The translations under genes were made by a program, and so were the position numbers. Of a DNA stretch of 64,000 bases, positions 9,495 to 19,335 are shown in pieces. The stretch lies in NCBI GenBank assembly GCA_947499935.1, contig CANMQH010000001.1, positions 186,001 through 250,000 of the forward strand, written 5' to 3'. Below the pieces are notes generated by a model. The model was not told where the DNA came from. It did not search any database and was given only the letters and a program-made list of their open reading frames with translations. Numbering within the stretch: position 1 is the first letter of the stretch; every line of letters starts with the position of its first letter. This stretch comes from an uncultured Algibacter sp. (lineage in GTDB: Bacteria > Bacteroidota > Bacteroidia > Flavobacteriales > Flavobacteriaceae).

Positions 9495-10748
9495 CTACAA
9501 ACCAAAAACGGCTTTCACATTATCAACATAATCTAATTTTTCCCATGTAAACAATTCTACATCTAGTGTTTTTGTAGCACCATTAGGCTGTTTAAAAGTT
9601 TTAGAAACCGTTTCGTTTTTACGGCCCATGTGGCCATAAGCAGCCGTTTCACTATACATAGGAGAACGTAGTTTTAAGCGATCTTCTATAGCAAATGGTC
9701 GCATATCAAAAATTTGAGATACTTTTTCTGCAATTTCACCATCAGTCATATTAAATGGGCAAGTGCCATAAGTATCAACAAAAATTCCCATAGGCTCAAC
9801 AACACCAATAGCATAGCTAACTTGAACTAAGACCTCACTAGCTACACCAGCAGCCACTAAGTTTTTAGCTATATGGCGGGTAGCATAAGCAGCACTTCGG
9901 TCTACTTTACTAGGGTCTTTTCCAGAAAAAGCCCCACCACCGTGTGCGCCTTTACCACCGTAAGTGTCCACAATAATTTTTCGTCCTGTTAATCCTGTAT
10001 CTCCATGAGGTCCACCAATAACAAATTTCCCTGTTGGGTTAATGTGGTATTTAATATCGCTATTAAATAATTTCTGAATAGATTCAGGAAGTTTAGCAAT
10101 AACTCTTGGTATTAAAATATCAACAATATCTTTTCTTATTTTAGCTAACATGGTATCATCTTCTGCAAAATCATCATGTTGCGTAGAGACTACAATGGCT
10201 TCAATGCGTTGCGGGATATTATCATCACTATATTCTATAGTAACTTGGCTTTTAGAATCTGGACGTAAATAATCAATATCTTTGTTTTCTCTACGTAATT
10301 CGGCAAGTTCTATTAAAATACGGTGCGATAAATCTAATGCCAAAGGCATATAATTTTCGGTCTCATTGGTAGCATATCCAAACATCATCCCTTGGTCACC
10401 AGCACCTTGTTGTTCTTTGCTACCACGGTCTACACCTTGGTTTATGTCTTCGGACTGTTCGTGTATTGCAGAAAGCACACCACAGGAATTACCATCAAAC
10501 ATATATTCGCCTTTGGTATAGCCAATTTTGTTTATGGTGTCTCTGGCAATTTTCTGTACATCTAAGTATGTGGTAGATTTTACTTCGCCAGCCAATATAA
10601 CTTGTCCTGTAGTTACTAAAGTTTCGCAAGCGACTTTAGATTCGGTATCAAACGCCAAAAAATTATCAATTAAAGCATCGCTAATTTGGTCAGCTATCTT
10701 GTCTGGGTGTCCTTCAGAAACACTTTCTGAAGTAAATAAATAAGCCAT
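9495..10748 (-). CDS. metK: S-adenosylmethionine synthase
   Basis: Makes S-adenosylmethionine from methionine and ATP in the cytoplasm. The 417 residues are a full-length match to the family. The ATP-site motif GHPDK is at 13-17. The signature [12 protein letters not shown] lies near residue 116, and the P-loop-like [19 protein letters not shown] near 270. The ATG at 10748 gives the canonical [17 protein letters not shown] start. The 5' leader carries a candidate SAM-II riboswitch, so the gene is probably repressed by its own product. It is transcribed away from the ilv operon. Confidence 0.97.
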   Translation of the reverse strand: MAYLFTSESVSEGHPDKIADQISDALIDNFLAFDTESKVACETLVTTGQVILAGEVKSTTYLDVQKIARDTINKIGYTKGEYMFDGNSCGVLSAIHEQSEDINQGVDRGSKEQQGAGDQGMMFGYATNETENYMPLALDLSHRILIELAELRRENKDIDYLRPDSKSQVTIEYSDDNIPQRIEAIVVSTQHDDFAEDDTMLAKIRKDIVDILIPRVIAKLPESIQKLFNSDIKYHINPTGKFVIGGPHGDTGLTGRKIIVDTYGGKGAHGGGAFSGKDPSKVDRSAAYATRHIAKNLVAAGVASEVLVQVSYAIGVVEPMGIFVDTYGTCPFNMTDGEIAEKVSQIFDMRPFAIEDRLKLRSPMYSETAAYGHMGRKNETVSKTFKQPNGATKTLDVELFTWEKLDYVDNVKAVFGL

Positions 10749-10764
10749 AAATTTATATTTTGTT

Positions 10765-10908
10765 AAAGATTTGACGATAGCGTCACAGGAAGTTTACACT
10801 GCCTTTAGCATTTTTATTTGTGTCGAATTATTTTTAGTATCTTTTTAATGATAATAAAGCAATAAGTTCAAAACAAAGAGGTTGCAATCAGTCAAATCTT
10901 TCCTCTAT
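10765..10908 (-). promoter_or_regulatory. Candidate SAM-II riboswitch with competing helix, metK leader
   Basis: Read on the minus strand, AGAGG (10906-10902) and CCTCT (10881-10877) form P1 around AAAGATTTGACTGATTGCAA, very close to the SAM-II core GATTTAACCGTATTGCAA. Downstream is TGCTAAAGG (10810-10802), matching the conserved GCTAAA-AGG tail; ACTG in the loop and CAGT just after the tail can pair as a pseudoknot. The linker is longer than in textbook examples. AAAGATTTGAC in the core (10901-10891) is perfectly complementary over 11 bases to GTCAAATCTTT (10775-10765), 16 bases before the metK ATG. That makes a natural alternative helix and probable expression platform. The class call rests on remembered consensus. 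Confidence 0.62.
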
Positions 10909-10920
10909 TATTTGTATTTG

Positions 10921-10951
10921 CAAAAGTAAAAAAAATTAAAGGACTTGCATA
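10921..10951 (-). promoter_or_regulatory. Candidate metK promoter
   Basis: On the minus strand TACTTTTG (10928-10921) fits the -7 TAnnTTTG box. Nineteen bases upstream is TATG, a 3-of-4 match to the -33 TTTG box. The inferred start falls at or just before the SAM-II P1 stem. Confidence 0.42.
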
Positions 10952-10977
10952 TCACTTTTTATTTTTTATGAAATAAA

Positions 10978-11008
10978 TTGGATAATACATTTTAATTATT
11001 AATATTTG
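10978..11008 (+). promoter_or_regulatory. Candidate promoter of the ilv leader
   Basis: TTG at 10978-10980 and AATATTTG at 11001-11008, 20 bases apart, approximate the Bacteroidetes consensus (first base of the -7 box differs). The leader peptide starts at 11019, giving a very short 5' end. Confidence 0.33.
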
Positions 11009-11018
11009 TTAAATCAAA

Positions 11019-11081
11019 ATGATTAAACAAATATTAAATATCATTCCTATTAGTGTCATTGTAATTATTTTACAAGGATAG
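11019..11081 (+). CDS. ilv operon leader peptide (Ile/Val/Leu-rich)
   Basis: A 20-codon reading frame, ATG to TAG, reading MIKQILNIIPISVIVIILQG. Eight residues are Ile, two Val and two Leu, so 12 of 20 are the end products of the downstream ilvDBNCA operon. It is followed within 35 bases by an intrinsic terminator that precedes ilvD, with an overlapping alternative hairpin. This is the architecture of ribosome-mediated transcription attenuation as known from enterobacterial ilv operons: a ribosome stalled on scarce Ile or Val codons would favour the antiterminator. The peptide probably has no function of its own. It is too short for ordinary gene finders. Confidence 0.8.
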   Translation: MIKQILNIIPISVIVIILQG

Positions 11082-11125
11082 GGAACGTTATTTTAAAAAT
11101 TAAATAAAATTTTAAAAGCTTTCCC
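11081..11125 (+). promoter_or_regulatory. Candidate antiterminator of the ilv attenuator
   Basis: GGGAA (11081-11085) pairs with TTCCC (11121-11125), and TTTTAAAA (11091-11098) pairs with TTTTAAAA (11110-11117), separated by a small internal loop. The 3' arm contains the 5' arm of the terminator, so the two hairpins exclude each other. The 5' arm starts at the leader peptide stop codon, where a ribosome that finishes the peptide would cover it. Confidence 0.6.
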
Positions 11126-11146
11126 ATAAAACGGAAAGCTTTTTTT
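11115..11146 (+). terminator. Intrinsic terminator of the ilv attenuator
   Basis: AAAGCTTTCC (11115-11124) and GGAAAGCTTT (11133-11142) form a 10-bp perfect stem with an 8-base loop, followed by a T run to 11146. It lies about 245 bases before ilvD with no complete gene upstream on this strand except the leader peptide, so it is an attenuator rather than the end of a gene. Confidence 0.8.
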
Positions 11147-11392
11147 GTATATATTTTTTTGATTTTGAACATCATAAAAAATATAAGATAAACGATTGTT
11201 ATACAGGTGTTTGTGATTTTTTTTATATGCATGGATTTAACCTAGTTTTATAAAGATAAACCGTTAAGAAAACCTAATAAATTAATTTCGACAACTTGGT
11301 TTAAGAAAATTGAACAATTTTTATTAAAAGTCTTAAAAAAACAATAATATAATTATCAATAAACGATATAAGTAAAAAGTTTTGCAATAAAT

Positions 11393-13078
11393 ATGAAGGA
11401 ACTTAATAAACATAGTAAAAGGCTAACCCAAGATGAGTCTCAACCAGCATCACAAGCCATGTTATACGCGGTGGGTTTGACAGATGAGGATATGCATAAG
11501 GCTCAAGTTGGTATTGCTAGCACAGGATACGACGGAAACCCGTGTAATATGCATTTAAATAATTTAGCTGCTGAAGTTAAAATTGAATGTAAAATAGCAG
11601 ATTTAGTTGGTTTAGGATTTAATACTATTGGTGTTAGTGATGGTATTTCTATGGGAACTTCGGGTATGAATTATTCTTTAGCTTCTAGAGACATTATTGC
11701 AGATTCTATTGAAACCGTCATGAATGCTCAAAGTTATGATGCGCTTGTTTCTGTTGTAGGTTGTGATAAAAACATGCCAGGAGCAGTTATTGCTATGTTG
11801 CGTTTAAACCGTCCATCCATCATGATGTATGGAGGAACAATAGCTTCGGGCAGATATAAAGGAAGAAAATTAAATATTGTTTCTGCTTTTGAAGCTTTAG
11901 GTCAAAAAGTGGCAGGAGAAATTGAAGAAGAAGAATATAGAGAGATTATAAAAAGAGCCATTCCGGGGGCAGGCGCTTGCGGTGGTATGTATACAGCAAA
12001 CACTATGGCTTCGGCAATAGAATGTATGGGTTTTGCTTTGCCATACAATTCTTCTATTCCTGCTGAAAATCCTAATAAATTATCAGAAAGCGAAAGAACG
12101 GCTAGAGCGATTAAAAACTTATTAGAATTAGATTTAAAACCTCTAGATATTATTTCAAAAAAATCTATTGAAAACGCTATTGCTCTAGTAAATGCTTTGG
12201 GAGGGTCTACAAATGCTGTATTACACTTTTTAGCGATTGCGCATGCTGCCGATATAGAATTTACATTAGAAGATTTTCAACGGGTTAGTGATAGAACACC
12301 TTTAATTGCAGATTTAAAACCTAGTGGAAAATACTTAATGGAAGATGTTCATGGTGTTGGTGGAACTCCAGCAGTAATGAAATATCTATTAGATAATGGC
12401 TTTTTACACGGCGATTGTTTAACCGTAACAGGAAAAACATTAGCAGAAAACTTAGCAGATGTAGAGCCACTATCATTTGAAAATGATAGTCAAGATGTTA
12501 TTTTTCCAAAAGATAAAGCACTAAAATCTTCGGGTAATTTACAAATCCTTTATGGAAACTTAGCTACAGAGGGATCTGTAGCAAAAATATCAGGAAATGA
12601 AGGGTTGTTGTTTGAAGGTAAAGCCGTGGTATATGATGGTGAACAAGCTGCAAATACAGGGATTTCAAATGGTGAAGTAGAACGAGGTGATGTTGTTGTT
12701 ATTCGCTATGTAGGTCCAAAAGGTGGGCCAGGCATGCCAGAAATGTTAAAACCAACGTCATTAATTATGGGAGCTGGTTTAGGTAAATCTGTGGCATTAA
12801 TTACAGATGGTCGTTTTTCTGGGGGAACTCATGGTTTTGTTGTAGGGCATATAACCCCAGAGGCACAAACAGGAGGTGCTATTGGTTTGTTAAAAACAGG
12901 TGACAAAATTAGAATTAGTGCTGAAGATAACTCCATTAATGTCTTACTTTCTGATGAAGAATTAGCAGAAAGAAAAGCAAAGTGGCAGCAACCAGCGCTA
13001 AAACATAAAAAAGGAATATTATATAAATATGCAAAATCTGTGGCATCAGCTTCAAAAGGCTGTGTAACAGATGCATAA
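11393..13078 (+). CDS. ilvD: Dihydroxy-acid dehydratase
   Basis: Dehydrates dihydroxy-isovalerate and dihydroxy-methylvalerate to the 2-keto acids that become valine and isoleucine. At 561 residues it is a full-length IlvD. Iron-sulfur ligands are visible: Cys51 in GNPCNMH, Cys124 in VGCDKNMPG and Cys196 in [10 protein letters not shown]. The C-terminal [13 protein letters not shown] and [16 protein letters not shown] motifs are present. It is the first gene of ilvDBNCA and lies behind the leader-peptide attenuator, so its transcription is probably set by charged Ile/Val tRNA. Confidence 0.97.
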   Translation: MKELNKHSKRLTQDESQPASQAMLYAVGLTDEDMHKAQVGIASTGYDGNPCNMHLNNLAAEVKIECKIADLVGLGFNTIGVSDGISMGTSGMNYSLASRDIIADSIETVMNAQSYDALVSVVGCDKNMPGAVIAMLRLNRPSIMMYGGTIASGRYKGRKLNIVSAFEALGQKVAGEIEEEEYREIIKRAIPGAGACGGMYTANTMASAIECMGFALPYNSSIPAENPNKLSESERTARAIKNLLELDLKPLDIISKKSIENAIALVNALGGSTNAVLHFLAIAHAADIEFTLEDFQRVSDRTPLIADLKPSGKYLMEDVHGVGGTPAVMKYLLDNGFLHGDCLTVTGKTLAENLADVEPLSFENDSQDVIFPKDKALKSSGNLQILYGNLATEGSVAKISGNEGLLFEGKAVVYDGEQAANTGISNGEVERGDVVVIRYVGPKGGPGMPEMLKPTSLIMGAGLGKSVALITDGRFSGGTHGFVVGHITPEAQTGGAIGLLKTGDKIRISAEDNSINVLLSDEELAERKAKWQQPALKHKKGILYKYAKSVASASKGCVTDA

Positions 13079-13144
13079 TAAATAAAGCATTATTTTAATA
13101 AACGTCACCCTAAGTTGAGTCAAAGGGTTTTTAATATTGTGAGT

Positions 13145-14878
13145 ATGAATACACAAACCGCAAATAAAACAAAAGAAGTGGCTGTAGAAACAGAGCGTAT
13201 TACAGGAGCTGAAGCCATAATAAGATGCTTAATAGCAGAAGGTGTAGATATTCTTTATGGATATCCTGGAGGTGCCATTATGCCTGTTTACGACGAGTTA
13301 TATAAATATAGAGATAGAATTCATCACGTATTAACACGTCATGAACAAGGTGCAGCACATGCAGCTCAAGGATTTGCAAGAATTTCGGGTAGAGTTGGTG
13401 TTGCTATGGCAACATCGGGACCCGGTGCTACAAATTTAGTAACAGGTATCGCAGATGCTCAAATAGATTCCACACCCTTGGTGTGTATTACAGGGCAGGT
13501 GCCATCTTCGTTATTGGGGAGTGATGCTTTTCAAGAAACCGATATTGTTGGTATTTCTACACCAGTAACTAAATGGAATCATCAGGTTACAAAGGCGTCT
13601 CAAATACCGGAAGTTTTGGCTAAAGCTTTTTATATTGCTAGAAGCGGGCGTCCAGGACCTGTATTAATAGACATTACTAAAGATGCACAGTTTGAGGAAT
13701 TCGATTTTAAATATGAAAAATGCAAAGGTGTAAGAAGTTATGTGCCAGTACCAAAAACAAATCCAGAGTCGGTTACAGCGGCAGCGAACTTAATTAATAA
13801 TGCTAAGAAACCGCTAATTGTTTGGGGACAAGGTGTTATTTTAGGTGAAGCTGAAGCAGAATTGAAAGCTGTTGTAGAAAAAGGTGGCATTCCAGCGGCA
13901 TGGACTATTCTTGGCGCTTCTGCTATACCAACGTCTCATCCTTTAAATATAGGTATGGTGGGTATGCATGGTAATTATGCGCCTAATAAGTTAACTAACG
14001 AATGTGATGTGCTTATTGCCATAGGAATGCGTTTTGATGATCGAGTTACTGGAAATTTAAATAGTTACGCGAAGCAAGCTAAAGTTATTCATTTTGATAT
14101 TGACCCCGCAGAGATTAATAAAAATGTTAAAGCAGATGTTGCTGTTTTAGGCAACTCTAAAGAAAGCTTAGCCTTGTTATTAGAGCAATTAAATAACAAT
14201 TCTCATGAAGCATGGCACCAAGAGTTTAAAGATTTATATGCTATAGAATATGATAAAGTAATTAAAGATGATATTTCTCCAAGCAAAGAAGGTTTAACCA
14301 TGGGAGAGGTTATTAAACAAATTAATATAGAGAGTAAGGGTAATGCCGCGATTGTATCAGATGTTGGTCAGCATCAAATGATTGCCTGTCGTTATTCAGA
14401 ATTTAATATTACCAAAAGTAATATCACATCAGGAGGTTTAGGAACTATGGGCTTTGCTTTACCAGCAGCTATAGGCGCTAAAATGGCAGCGCCAAATAGA
14501 GAGGTTGTCGCTATTATTGGAGATGGTGGTTACCAAATGAATATTCAGGAGTTAGGAACCATTTTTCAGCAAAAAACACCAGTAAAAATAGTGGTTTTAA
14601 ATAATGAGTTTTTAGGAATGGTACGCCAATGGCAACAATTGTTTTTTGACAAGCGTTATGCCTCTACAGAAATGACAAATCCTAATTTTGTAGCTATAGC
14701 AGAAGGGTATTATATAAAAGCTAGAAAAGTTGTTAAACGTGAAGATTTAGCAGAAGCCGTTAAAGAAATGATTCAATCTAAAGAATCCTATTTCTTAGAA
14801 GTTTGTGTAGAAAAAGAAGATAATGTGTTTCCAATGATTCCTTCAGGGGCATCGGTTTCAGATGTACGTTTAAGCTAA
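13145..14878 (+). CDS. ilvB: Acetolactate synthase, large (catalytic) subunit
   Basis: Thiamine-diphosphate enzyme that makes acetolactate or acetohydroxybutyrate, the first common step of Val/Leu/Ile synthesis. I start at the ATG at 13145 (577 residues); a TTG at 13115 would add ten residues with no support. Catalytic Glu67 lies in TRHEQGAAHAAQGFAR. The FAD/TPP domains follow, with the GDGGYQMNIQEL diphosphate-binding motif near residue 459 and NNEFLGMVRQWQ after it. It is 66 bases after ilvD and 13 bases before its regulatory subunit gene, so clearly in one operon. Confidence 0.96.
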   Translation: MNTQTANKTKEVAVETERITGAEAIIRCLIAEGVDILYGYPGGAIMPVYDELYKYRDRIHHVLTRHEQGAAHAAQGFARISGRVGVAMATSGPGATNLVTGIADAQIDSTPLVCITGQVPSSLLGSDAFQETDIVGISTPVTKWNHQVTKASQIPEVLAKAFYIARSGRPGPVLIDITKDAQFEEFDFKYEKCKGVRSYVPVPKTNPESVTAAANLINNAKKPLIVWGQGVILGEAEAELKAVVEKGGIPAAWTILGASAIPTSHPLNIGMVGMHGNYAPNKLTNECDVLIAIGMRFDDRVTGNLNSYAKQAKVIHFDIDPAEINKNVKADVAVLGNSKESLALLLEQLNNNSHEAWHQEFKDLYAIEYDKVIKDDISPSKEGLTMGEVIKQINIESKGNAAIVSDVGQHQMIACRYSEFNITKSNITSGGLGTMGFALPAAIGAKMAAPNREVVAIIGDGGYQMNIQELGTIFQQKTPVKIVVLNNEFLGMVRQWQQLFFDKRYASTEMTNPNFVAIAEGYYIKARKVVKREDLAEAVKEMIQSKESYFLEVCVEKEDNVFPMIPSGASVSDVRLS

Positions 14879-14891
14879 ATTTATAAAGAAA

Positions 14892-15422
14892 ATGAACGAA
14901 GACATAAAACCATACACGATTTCAATATATACCGAAAATAATATCGGTTTATTAAATCGTATTTCAGCAATTTTTCAACGAAGAGGCATTAATATTGAAA
15001 GTTTAACAACATCGCAATCTGAAATTGAAAATGTAAATAGATTTGTTATTGTTGTTAACATTACTGAGGTACAGGCAGAAAAAATTGTTAAGCAATTTGA
15101 AAAGCAAATAGAAGTTATTCGTGCTTATTATCATACAGACGAAGAGACTATTTATCAAGAGTCATGCATGTTTAAAATAAAATCTAATTTATTATTTGAA
15201 GAACCACAAATTCAGAATATAATAAAAGAAAGCAACGCAAGAATTGTTACTGTAAATAAAGAATTTTTTGTGTTAGAAAAATCTGGAAGAAGGCATGAAA
15301 TAGAATCGTTACGACGCGATTTAAATATTTTTGGCATTATGCAATTTGTACGTTCTGGACGTATCTCAGTAACTAAAGAAGAAATGAAAGTAACCGAAAT
15401 GCTATCAGCATTCAATAATTAA
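14892..15422 (+). CDS. ilvN: Acetolactate synthase, small (regulatory) subunit
   Basis: Regulatory subunit that binds valine and modulates the large subunit. The 176-residue protein has an N-terminal ACT domain (about 5-80: [35 protein letters not shown]). A C-terminal domain follows ([24 protein letters not shown]-like, about 90-165). Length is slightly above the 163 of Escherichia coli IlvH. It sits 13 bases after ilvB and 17 before ilvC. The glycine-rich feedback site of the ACT domain is present as NNIGLLNR. Confidence 0.93.
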   Translation: MNEDIKPYTISIYTENNIGLLNRISAIFQRRGINIESLTTSQSEIENVNRFVIVVNITEVQAEKIVKQFEKQIEVIRAYYHTDEETIYQESCMFKIKSNLLFEEPQIQNIIKESNARIVTVNKEFFVLEKSGRRHEIESLRRDLNIFGIMQFVRSGRISVTKEEMKVTEMLSAFNN

Positions 15423-15439
15423 TAATAAGAATAAGTAAA

Positions 15440-16915
15440 ATGGGAAATTATTTTAACACATTATCGTTAAGAGACAAGTTAGATCAATTATCGAAGTGTA
15501 GATTTATGGACGCTTCTGAGTTTGCGGACGGAGTAAATGCTTTAAAAGGAAAGAAAATTGTTATCGTAGGATGCGGGGCTCAAGGGTTAAACCAAGGGTT
15601 AAATATGAGAGATTCTGGTTTAGATATTTCTTATGCGTTACGTGATGCTGCGATATCAGAAAAGCGTCAGTCTTTTATAAATGCATCAGAAAATGGATTT
15701 ACAGTTGGTAATTATCAAGAATTAATTCCTACGGCAGATTTAGTGTTAAATTTAACGCCAGATAAACAACATACAAATGCCGTTAATGCTGTTATGCCTT
15801 TAATGAAAAAAGGGGCAACATTATCTTATTCTCATGGATTTAATATTGTTGAAGAAGGTATGCAAGTTCGTAAAGACCTTACCGTAATTATGGTGGCACC
15901 TAAGTCTCCAGGTTCTGAGGTTCGAGAAGAATATAAAAGAGGCTTTGGCGTACCAACATTAATAGCGGTACACGAAGAAAACGACCCAGAAGGAAAAGGA
16001 TGGGCTCAAGCTAAGGCATATGCAGTAGCTACAGGAGGTGATAAAGCAGGTGTGTTAGAATCTTCTTTTATTGCTGAGGTGAAGTCTGATTTAATGGGTG
16101 AGCAAACTATTCTTTGTGGTTTATTACAAACAGGATCTATTCTTTGTTTTGATAAAATGGTTGAAGAAGGTATTGATTCAGGGTATGCTTCAAAATTAAT
16201 TCAGTACGGTTGGGAAACCGTAACAGAAGGTCTTAAATATGGTGGTGTAACCAACATGATGGATCGTTTATCTAATTCAGCTAAAATTAAAGCTTTTGAA
16301 TTGTCAGAAGAATTAAAAGCTATTATGCGTCCATTATTCCAAAAGCATATGGATGATATTATTGAAGGTCGTTTTTCTGCAGGTATGATGGAAGATTGGG
16401 CTAACGATGATAAAAATTTATTAGGATGGAGAGCAGCTACAGCTGAAACAGCTTTTGAAAAAACACCAGCTGGAGATGTTGAGATTTCTGAGCAAGAATA
16501 TTATGACAATGGTGTGCTAATGGTTGCTATGGTAAGAGCTGGTGTAGAGTTAGCTTTTGAAGCTATGACCGATTCTGGTATTATTGATGCCTCTGCTTAC
16601 TACGAGTCATTACACGAAACACCGCTTATTGCAAACACAATAGCAAGAAAGAAATTGTATGAAATGAACAGTGTGATTTCTGATACTGCTGAGTACGGTT
16701 GTTACTTGTTTGATCATGCATGTAAGCCTTTATTAACAGATTTTATGAAAAATATCAAGACAGATGTTATTGGTAAACCATATGCTAAAGATAATGGTAC
16801 AGGTGTAGATAATGCAAAACTTATTGAAATCAATAAAGTTTTAAGAGATCACCCCGTAGAGAAAGTAGGTGAGTTTTTAAGATCATCTATGACGGCTATG
16901 AAACCAATAGTATAG
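15440..16915 (+). CDS. ilvC: Ketol-acid reductoisomerase (class II, long form)
   Basis: Converts acetolactate and acetohydroxybutyrate to dihydroxy acids using NADPH and Mg. The 491-residue length and duplicated C-terminal domain identify the class II form of E. coli and plants rather than the 330-residue class I. The Rossmann motif [17 protein letters not shown] begins near residue 44, and [20 protein letters not shown] is typical. It is followed by a clear terminator, which may separate ilvDBNC from ilvA. Confidence 0.97.
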   Translation: MGNYFNTLSLRDKLDQLSKCRFMDASEFADGVNALKGKKIVIVGCGAQGLNQGLNMRDSGLDISYALRDAAISEKRQSFINASENGFTVGNYQELIPTADLVLNLTPDKQHTNAVNAVMPLMKKGATLSYSHGFNIVEEGMQVRKDLTVIMVAPKSPGSEVREEYKRGFGVPTLIAVHEENDPEGKGWAQAKAYAVATGGDKAGVLESSFIAEVKSDLMGEQTILCGLLQTGSILCFDKMVEEGIDSGYASKLIQYGWETVTEGLKYGGVTNMMDRLSNSAKIKAFELSEELKAIMRPLFQKHMDDIIEGRFSAGMMEDWANDDKNLLGWRAATAETAFEKTPAGDVEISEQEYYDNGVLMVAMVRAGVELAFEAMTDSGIIDASAYYESLHETPLIANTIARKKLYEMNSVISDTAEYGCYLFDHACKPLLTDFMKNIKTDVIGKPYAKDNGTGVDNAKLIEINKVLRDHPVEKVGEFLRSSMTAMKPIV

Positions 16916-16943
16916 AATACAACTAAACTAAACTATATATTTT

Positions 16944-16981
16944 TTTAACCTGTCAAATGTTTCATGTTGGCAGGTTTTTTA
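16944..16981. terminator. Terminator after ilvC (bidirectional hairpin)
   Basis: AACCTGTCAA and TTGGCAGGTT (16947-16976) pair around an ATGTTTCATG loop and are followed by a T run. A matching A run upstream could serve the other strand. ilvA may therefore depend on its own promoter or on read-through. Confidence 0.7.
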
Positions 16982-17195
16982 TTACAGTAAATAATGGTTT
17001 GTGTTGAAGCTTATACCATTTCTGCATTGAAATTACTGTAAAAGAAAATGATGATTTTTTTCTTTATACGAAATAGAAAAATAAAGCATAGCCTTAGTTA
17101 CGATTTCTTTTTATGTTGAAGTAGAAAGGAAAAAAGGGCGTTTTATTACGGTCATTTCAATGCAAAAATGGTATTAAATATATAAATTATAGAAA

Positions 17196-18461
17196 ATGAA
17201 TCAGGAAAAACATACTTATTTTCCTAGCATAGTTAATGTAAAAGCAGCAGCGGAAACTATAAAAAAAGTTTCGGCTGTAACGCCTTTAGGACATAGTCAA
17301 AGATTATCAAAAGAGCTTAACGCAAATATATTCTTAAAGCGTGAAGACCTTCAGCAAGTCCGTTCTTATAAAATTAGAGGGGCGTATAATAAAATTAGCT
17401 CGCTTACTAGAGAGGAATCTAATCATGGTGTTGTTTGTGCCAGCGCTGGTAATCATGCCCAAGGTGTAGCATTATCGTGCAAATTATTAAAAATAAAAGG
17501 GACCATTTATATGCCAGCTCCAACGCCTAATCAAAAAGTGGAGCAAGTTAAAATGTTTGGTGAAGATTTTATAGAGATTAAACTTATAGGTGATACTTTT
17601 GATGATGCTTATCATGCAGCAATGTTAGAGTGCATAAAGTTAAAGAAAACTTTTATACATCCTTTTAATGACGAAAAAGTTATTGAAGGTCAAGCTACCG
17701 TAGGCTTAGAAATTATCGAACAAGCCACAAAACCTATAGACTATGTGTTTATAGCTGTAGGTGGTGGAGGTTTAGCTTCAGGATTATCAGCTGTTTTTAA
17801 GGCGTTATCTCCTAAAACAAAAATTATTGGTGTAGAACCAGAAGGGGCACCATCGATGTCGGTTTCTATAAAAAACAATAAAAATACAGCATTAGAATAT
17901 ATTGAAAAATTTGTTGATGGTGCTGCAGTAAAGCGGGTTGGAGATTTAACTTTTGCTATTTGTAAAGATAATTTAGATGCCATGGTTACAGTACCAGAAG
18001 GCAAAGTATGTCAAACCATATTAGAACTTTATAATAAAGATGCCATTGTGGTAGAGCCAGCTGGTGCATTAAGTATTTCGGCTTTAGATTTTTATGCCCA
18101 AGATATTAAAGGTAAAAATATAGTATGTGTAGTTAGTGGTAGTAATAATGATATTACTAGAACTTCAGAAATTAAAGAACGTGCTTTATTATATACAAAT
18201 TTAAAGCACTATTTTATAGTTAAGTTTCCGCAACGAGCTGGTGCTTTAAAAGAGTTTGTGGTGGATGTTTTAGGCGAAAATGATGATATCACGTACTTTC
18301 AGTATGCCAAGAAAACAAATAGAGAAAATGGCTCTGCAGTAGTTGGAGTGCAATTAAAATCAGCTTCAGATTTAAAGCCTTTAATTGCTAAAATGAAAAC
18401 CCTTAATTTTTATGGTGATTATTTAAATGATAAACCAGATTTGTTTCAGTTCTTGGTATAA
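17196..18461 (+). CDS. ilvA: Threonine dehydratase (biosynthetic)
   Basis: PLP enzyme that deaminates threonine to 2-oxobutanoate, the committed step to isoleucine. 421 residues. PLP lysine is Lys59 in RSYKIRGAYNK. The glycine loop VGGGGLASGL binds the PLP phosphate, and GSNNDITR follows. The C-terminal region (about 335-421, HYFIVKFPQRAGALKEFV) is one ACT-like regulatory domain; E. coli IlvA has two and is 514 residues long. Feedback by isoleucine is therefore likely but through a shorter module. It sits 280 bases after ilvC behind a terminator. Confidence 0.94.
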   Translation: MNQEKHTYFPSIVNVKAAAETIKKVSAVTPLGHSQRLSKELNANIFLKREDLQQVRSYKIRGAYNKISSLTREESNHGVVCASAGNHAQGVALSCKLLKIKGTIYMPAPTPNQKVEQVKMFGEDFIEIKLIGDTFDDAYHAAMLECIKLKKTFIHPFNDEKVIEGQATVGLEIIEQATKPIDYVFIAVGGGGLASGLSAVFKALSPKTKIIGVEPEGAPSMSVSIKNNKNTALEYIEKFVDGAAVKRVGDLTFAICKDNLDAMVTVPEGKVCQTILELYNKDAIVVEPAGALSISALDFYAQDIKGKNIVCVVSGSNNDITRTSEIKERALLYTNLKHYFIVKFPQRAGALKEFVVDVLGENDDITYFQYAKKTNRENGSAVVGVQLKSASDLKPLIAKMKTLNFYGDYLNDKPDLFQFLV

Positions 18462-18535
18462 TACAAAAAATGATGTGTATAAATTAAGGTTTAGTTTATA
18501 CTCTTTTTTTACTTTTACAACTTAGATTTAAAAAT

Positions 18536-19045
18536 ATGAAAGTATTTAATTATTTGGTGTTATCGATTTTTACAGTTTTATTAATTTTTAGCTGTGGAAA
18601 TAAAGAAGAGAAAAAAAACGGGTTTTCATATGAAAACAAATCCGATGCGTCACAGCAAAGCACAGATAGCAATCCTAATGATATTGTATTAACGTCTAAC
18701 GATGCTATGCAATTTAATAAAAAAGAGATTAAGGTAGTAGCTAGTGAAAAAGTTAAAATAACGTTGAAGCATATTGGTAAAATGGATAAGAATGTCATGG
18801 GGCACAATTTTGTTTTACTAAAGCAAGGTGTTAATGTAATAGCGTTTTCAAATAAAGCTGCGGGGTCAAGAAGTAACGATTATATTCCTGAAGGAACTCA
18901 AGATATTATAGTACACACAAAAATGCTTAGTGGTGGTGAAACGGATATTATTGAATTTAATGCTCCATTAGCAGGAACATACGATTTTTTATGTAGCTTT
19001 CCTGGACATTCCGGTTTAATGAAAGGCAAGTTTATTGTAGAATAA
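18536..19045 (+). CDS. Azurin, lipoprotein form (blue copper electron carrier)
   Basis: Small type I copper protein for periplasmic electron transfer. 169 residues: a lipoprotein signal with Cys20 (IFSC), a low-complexity Ser/Asp/Asn linker (about 22-48), then the azurin domain. All copper ligands are visible: Gly89-His90 in MGHNFVLL, Cys153 and His158 in CSFPGHSG, and Met162. LKHIGKMDKNVMGHNFVLL is the standard azurin signature. It is anchored in a membrane by lipid rather than free in the periplasm. It follows ilvA by 74 bases but has no metabolic link to it. Confidence 0.94.
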   Translation: MKVFNYLVLSIFTVLLIFSCGNKEEKKNGFSYENKSDASQQSTDSNPNDIVLTSNDAMQFNKKEIKVVASEKVKITLKHIGKMDKNVMGHNFVLLKQGVNVIAFSNKAAGSRSNDYIPEGTQDIIVHTKMLSGGETDIIEFNAPLAGTYDFLCSFPGHSGLMKGKFIVE

Positions 19046-19069
19046 ACGCAAAATAATTATTGAATAATG

Positions 19070-19101
19070 GTTAAAGCGGTTCGAAAGAATCGCTTTTTTT
19101 A
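19070..19101 (+). terminator. Terminator after azurin gene
   Basis: AAAGCGGTTC and GAATCGCTTT pair around GAAA (19073-19096), followed by a T run. Confidence 0.75.
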
Positions 19102-19260
19102 TGAAAAAAATTAAATGACTTCATAAAGAAAAAAGACATTTAAAAGCTTGAATTTGAATTTTCTAAACAAAAACTGTAGAAATATCGAGATTTTAATAAT
19201 TCTACGCAAAAACAACATATGTTATATAGGTTTTTTAATAAAAAATTTTACATTTGAATA

Positions 19261-19335
19261 ATGAAAAATTTAAAAAACAAAATACGTTTCACTACTTCTG
19301 AGTTGCCCACACGCAACCGCCGCCGCTGTTTCTAA
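19261..19335 (+). CDS. Arginine operon leader peptide (Arg-rich)
   Basis: A 24-residue frame from ATG at 19261 to TAA at 19335. It ends in LPTRNRRRCF and has five Arg codons, four of them within five codons, all CGC in that cluster. It begins about 230 bases after the azurin gene and 228 bases before the first gene of the arginine cluster. Clustered codons for the end product in a short frame upstream of the operon are the hallmark of an attenuation leader. Unlike the ilv leader, I find no strong intrinsic terminator after it; a second short frame (19441-19503, also with CGC and CGT codons) follows. The mechanism could be attenuation or translational coupling. Confidence 0.6.
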   Translation: MKNLKNKIRFTTSELPTRNRRRCF

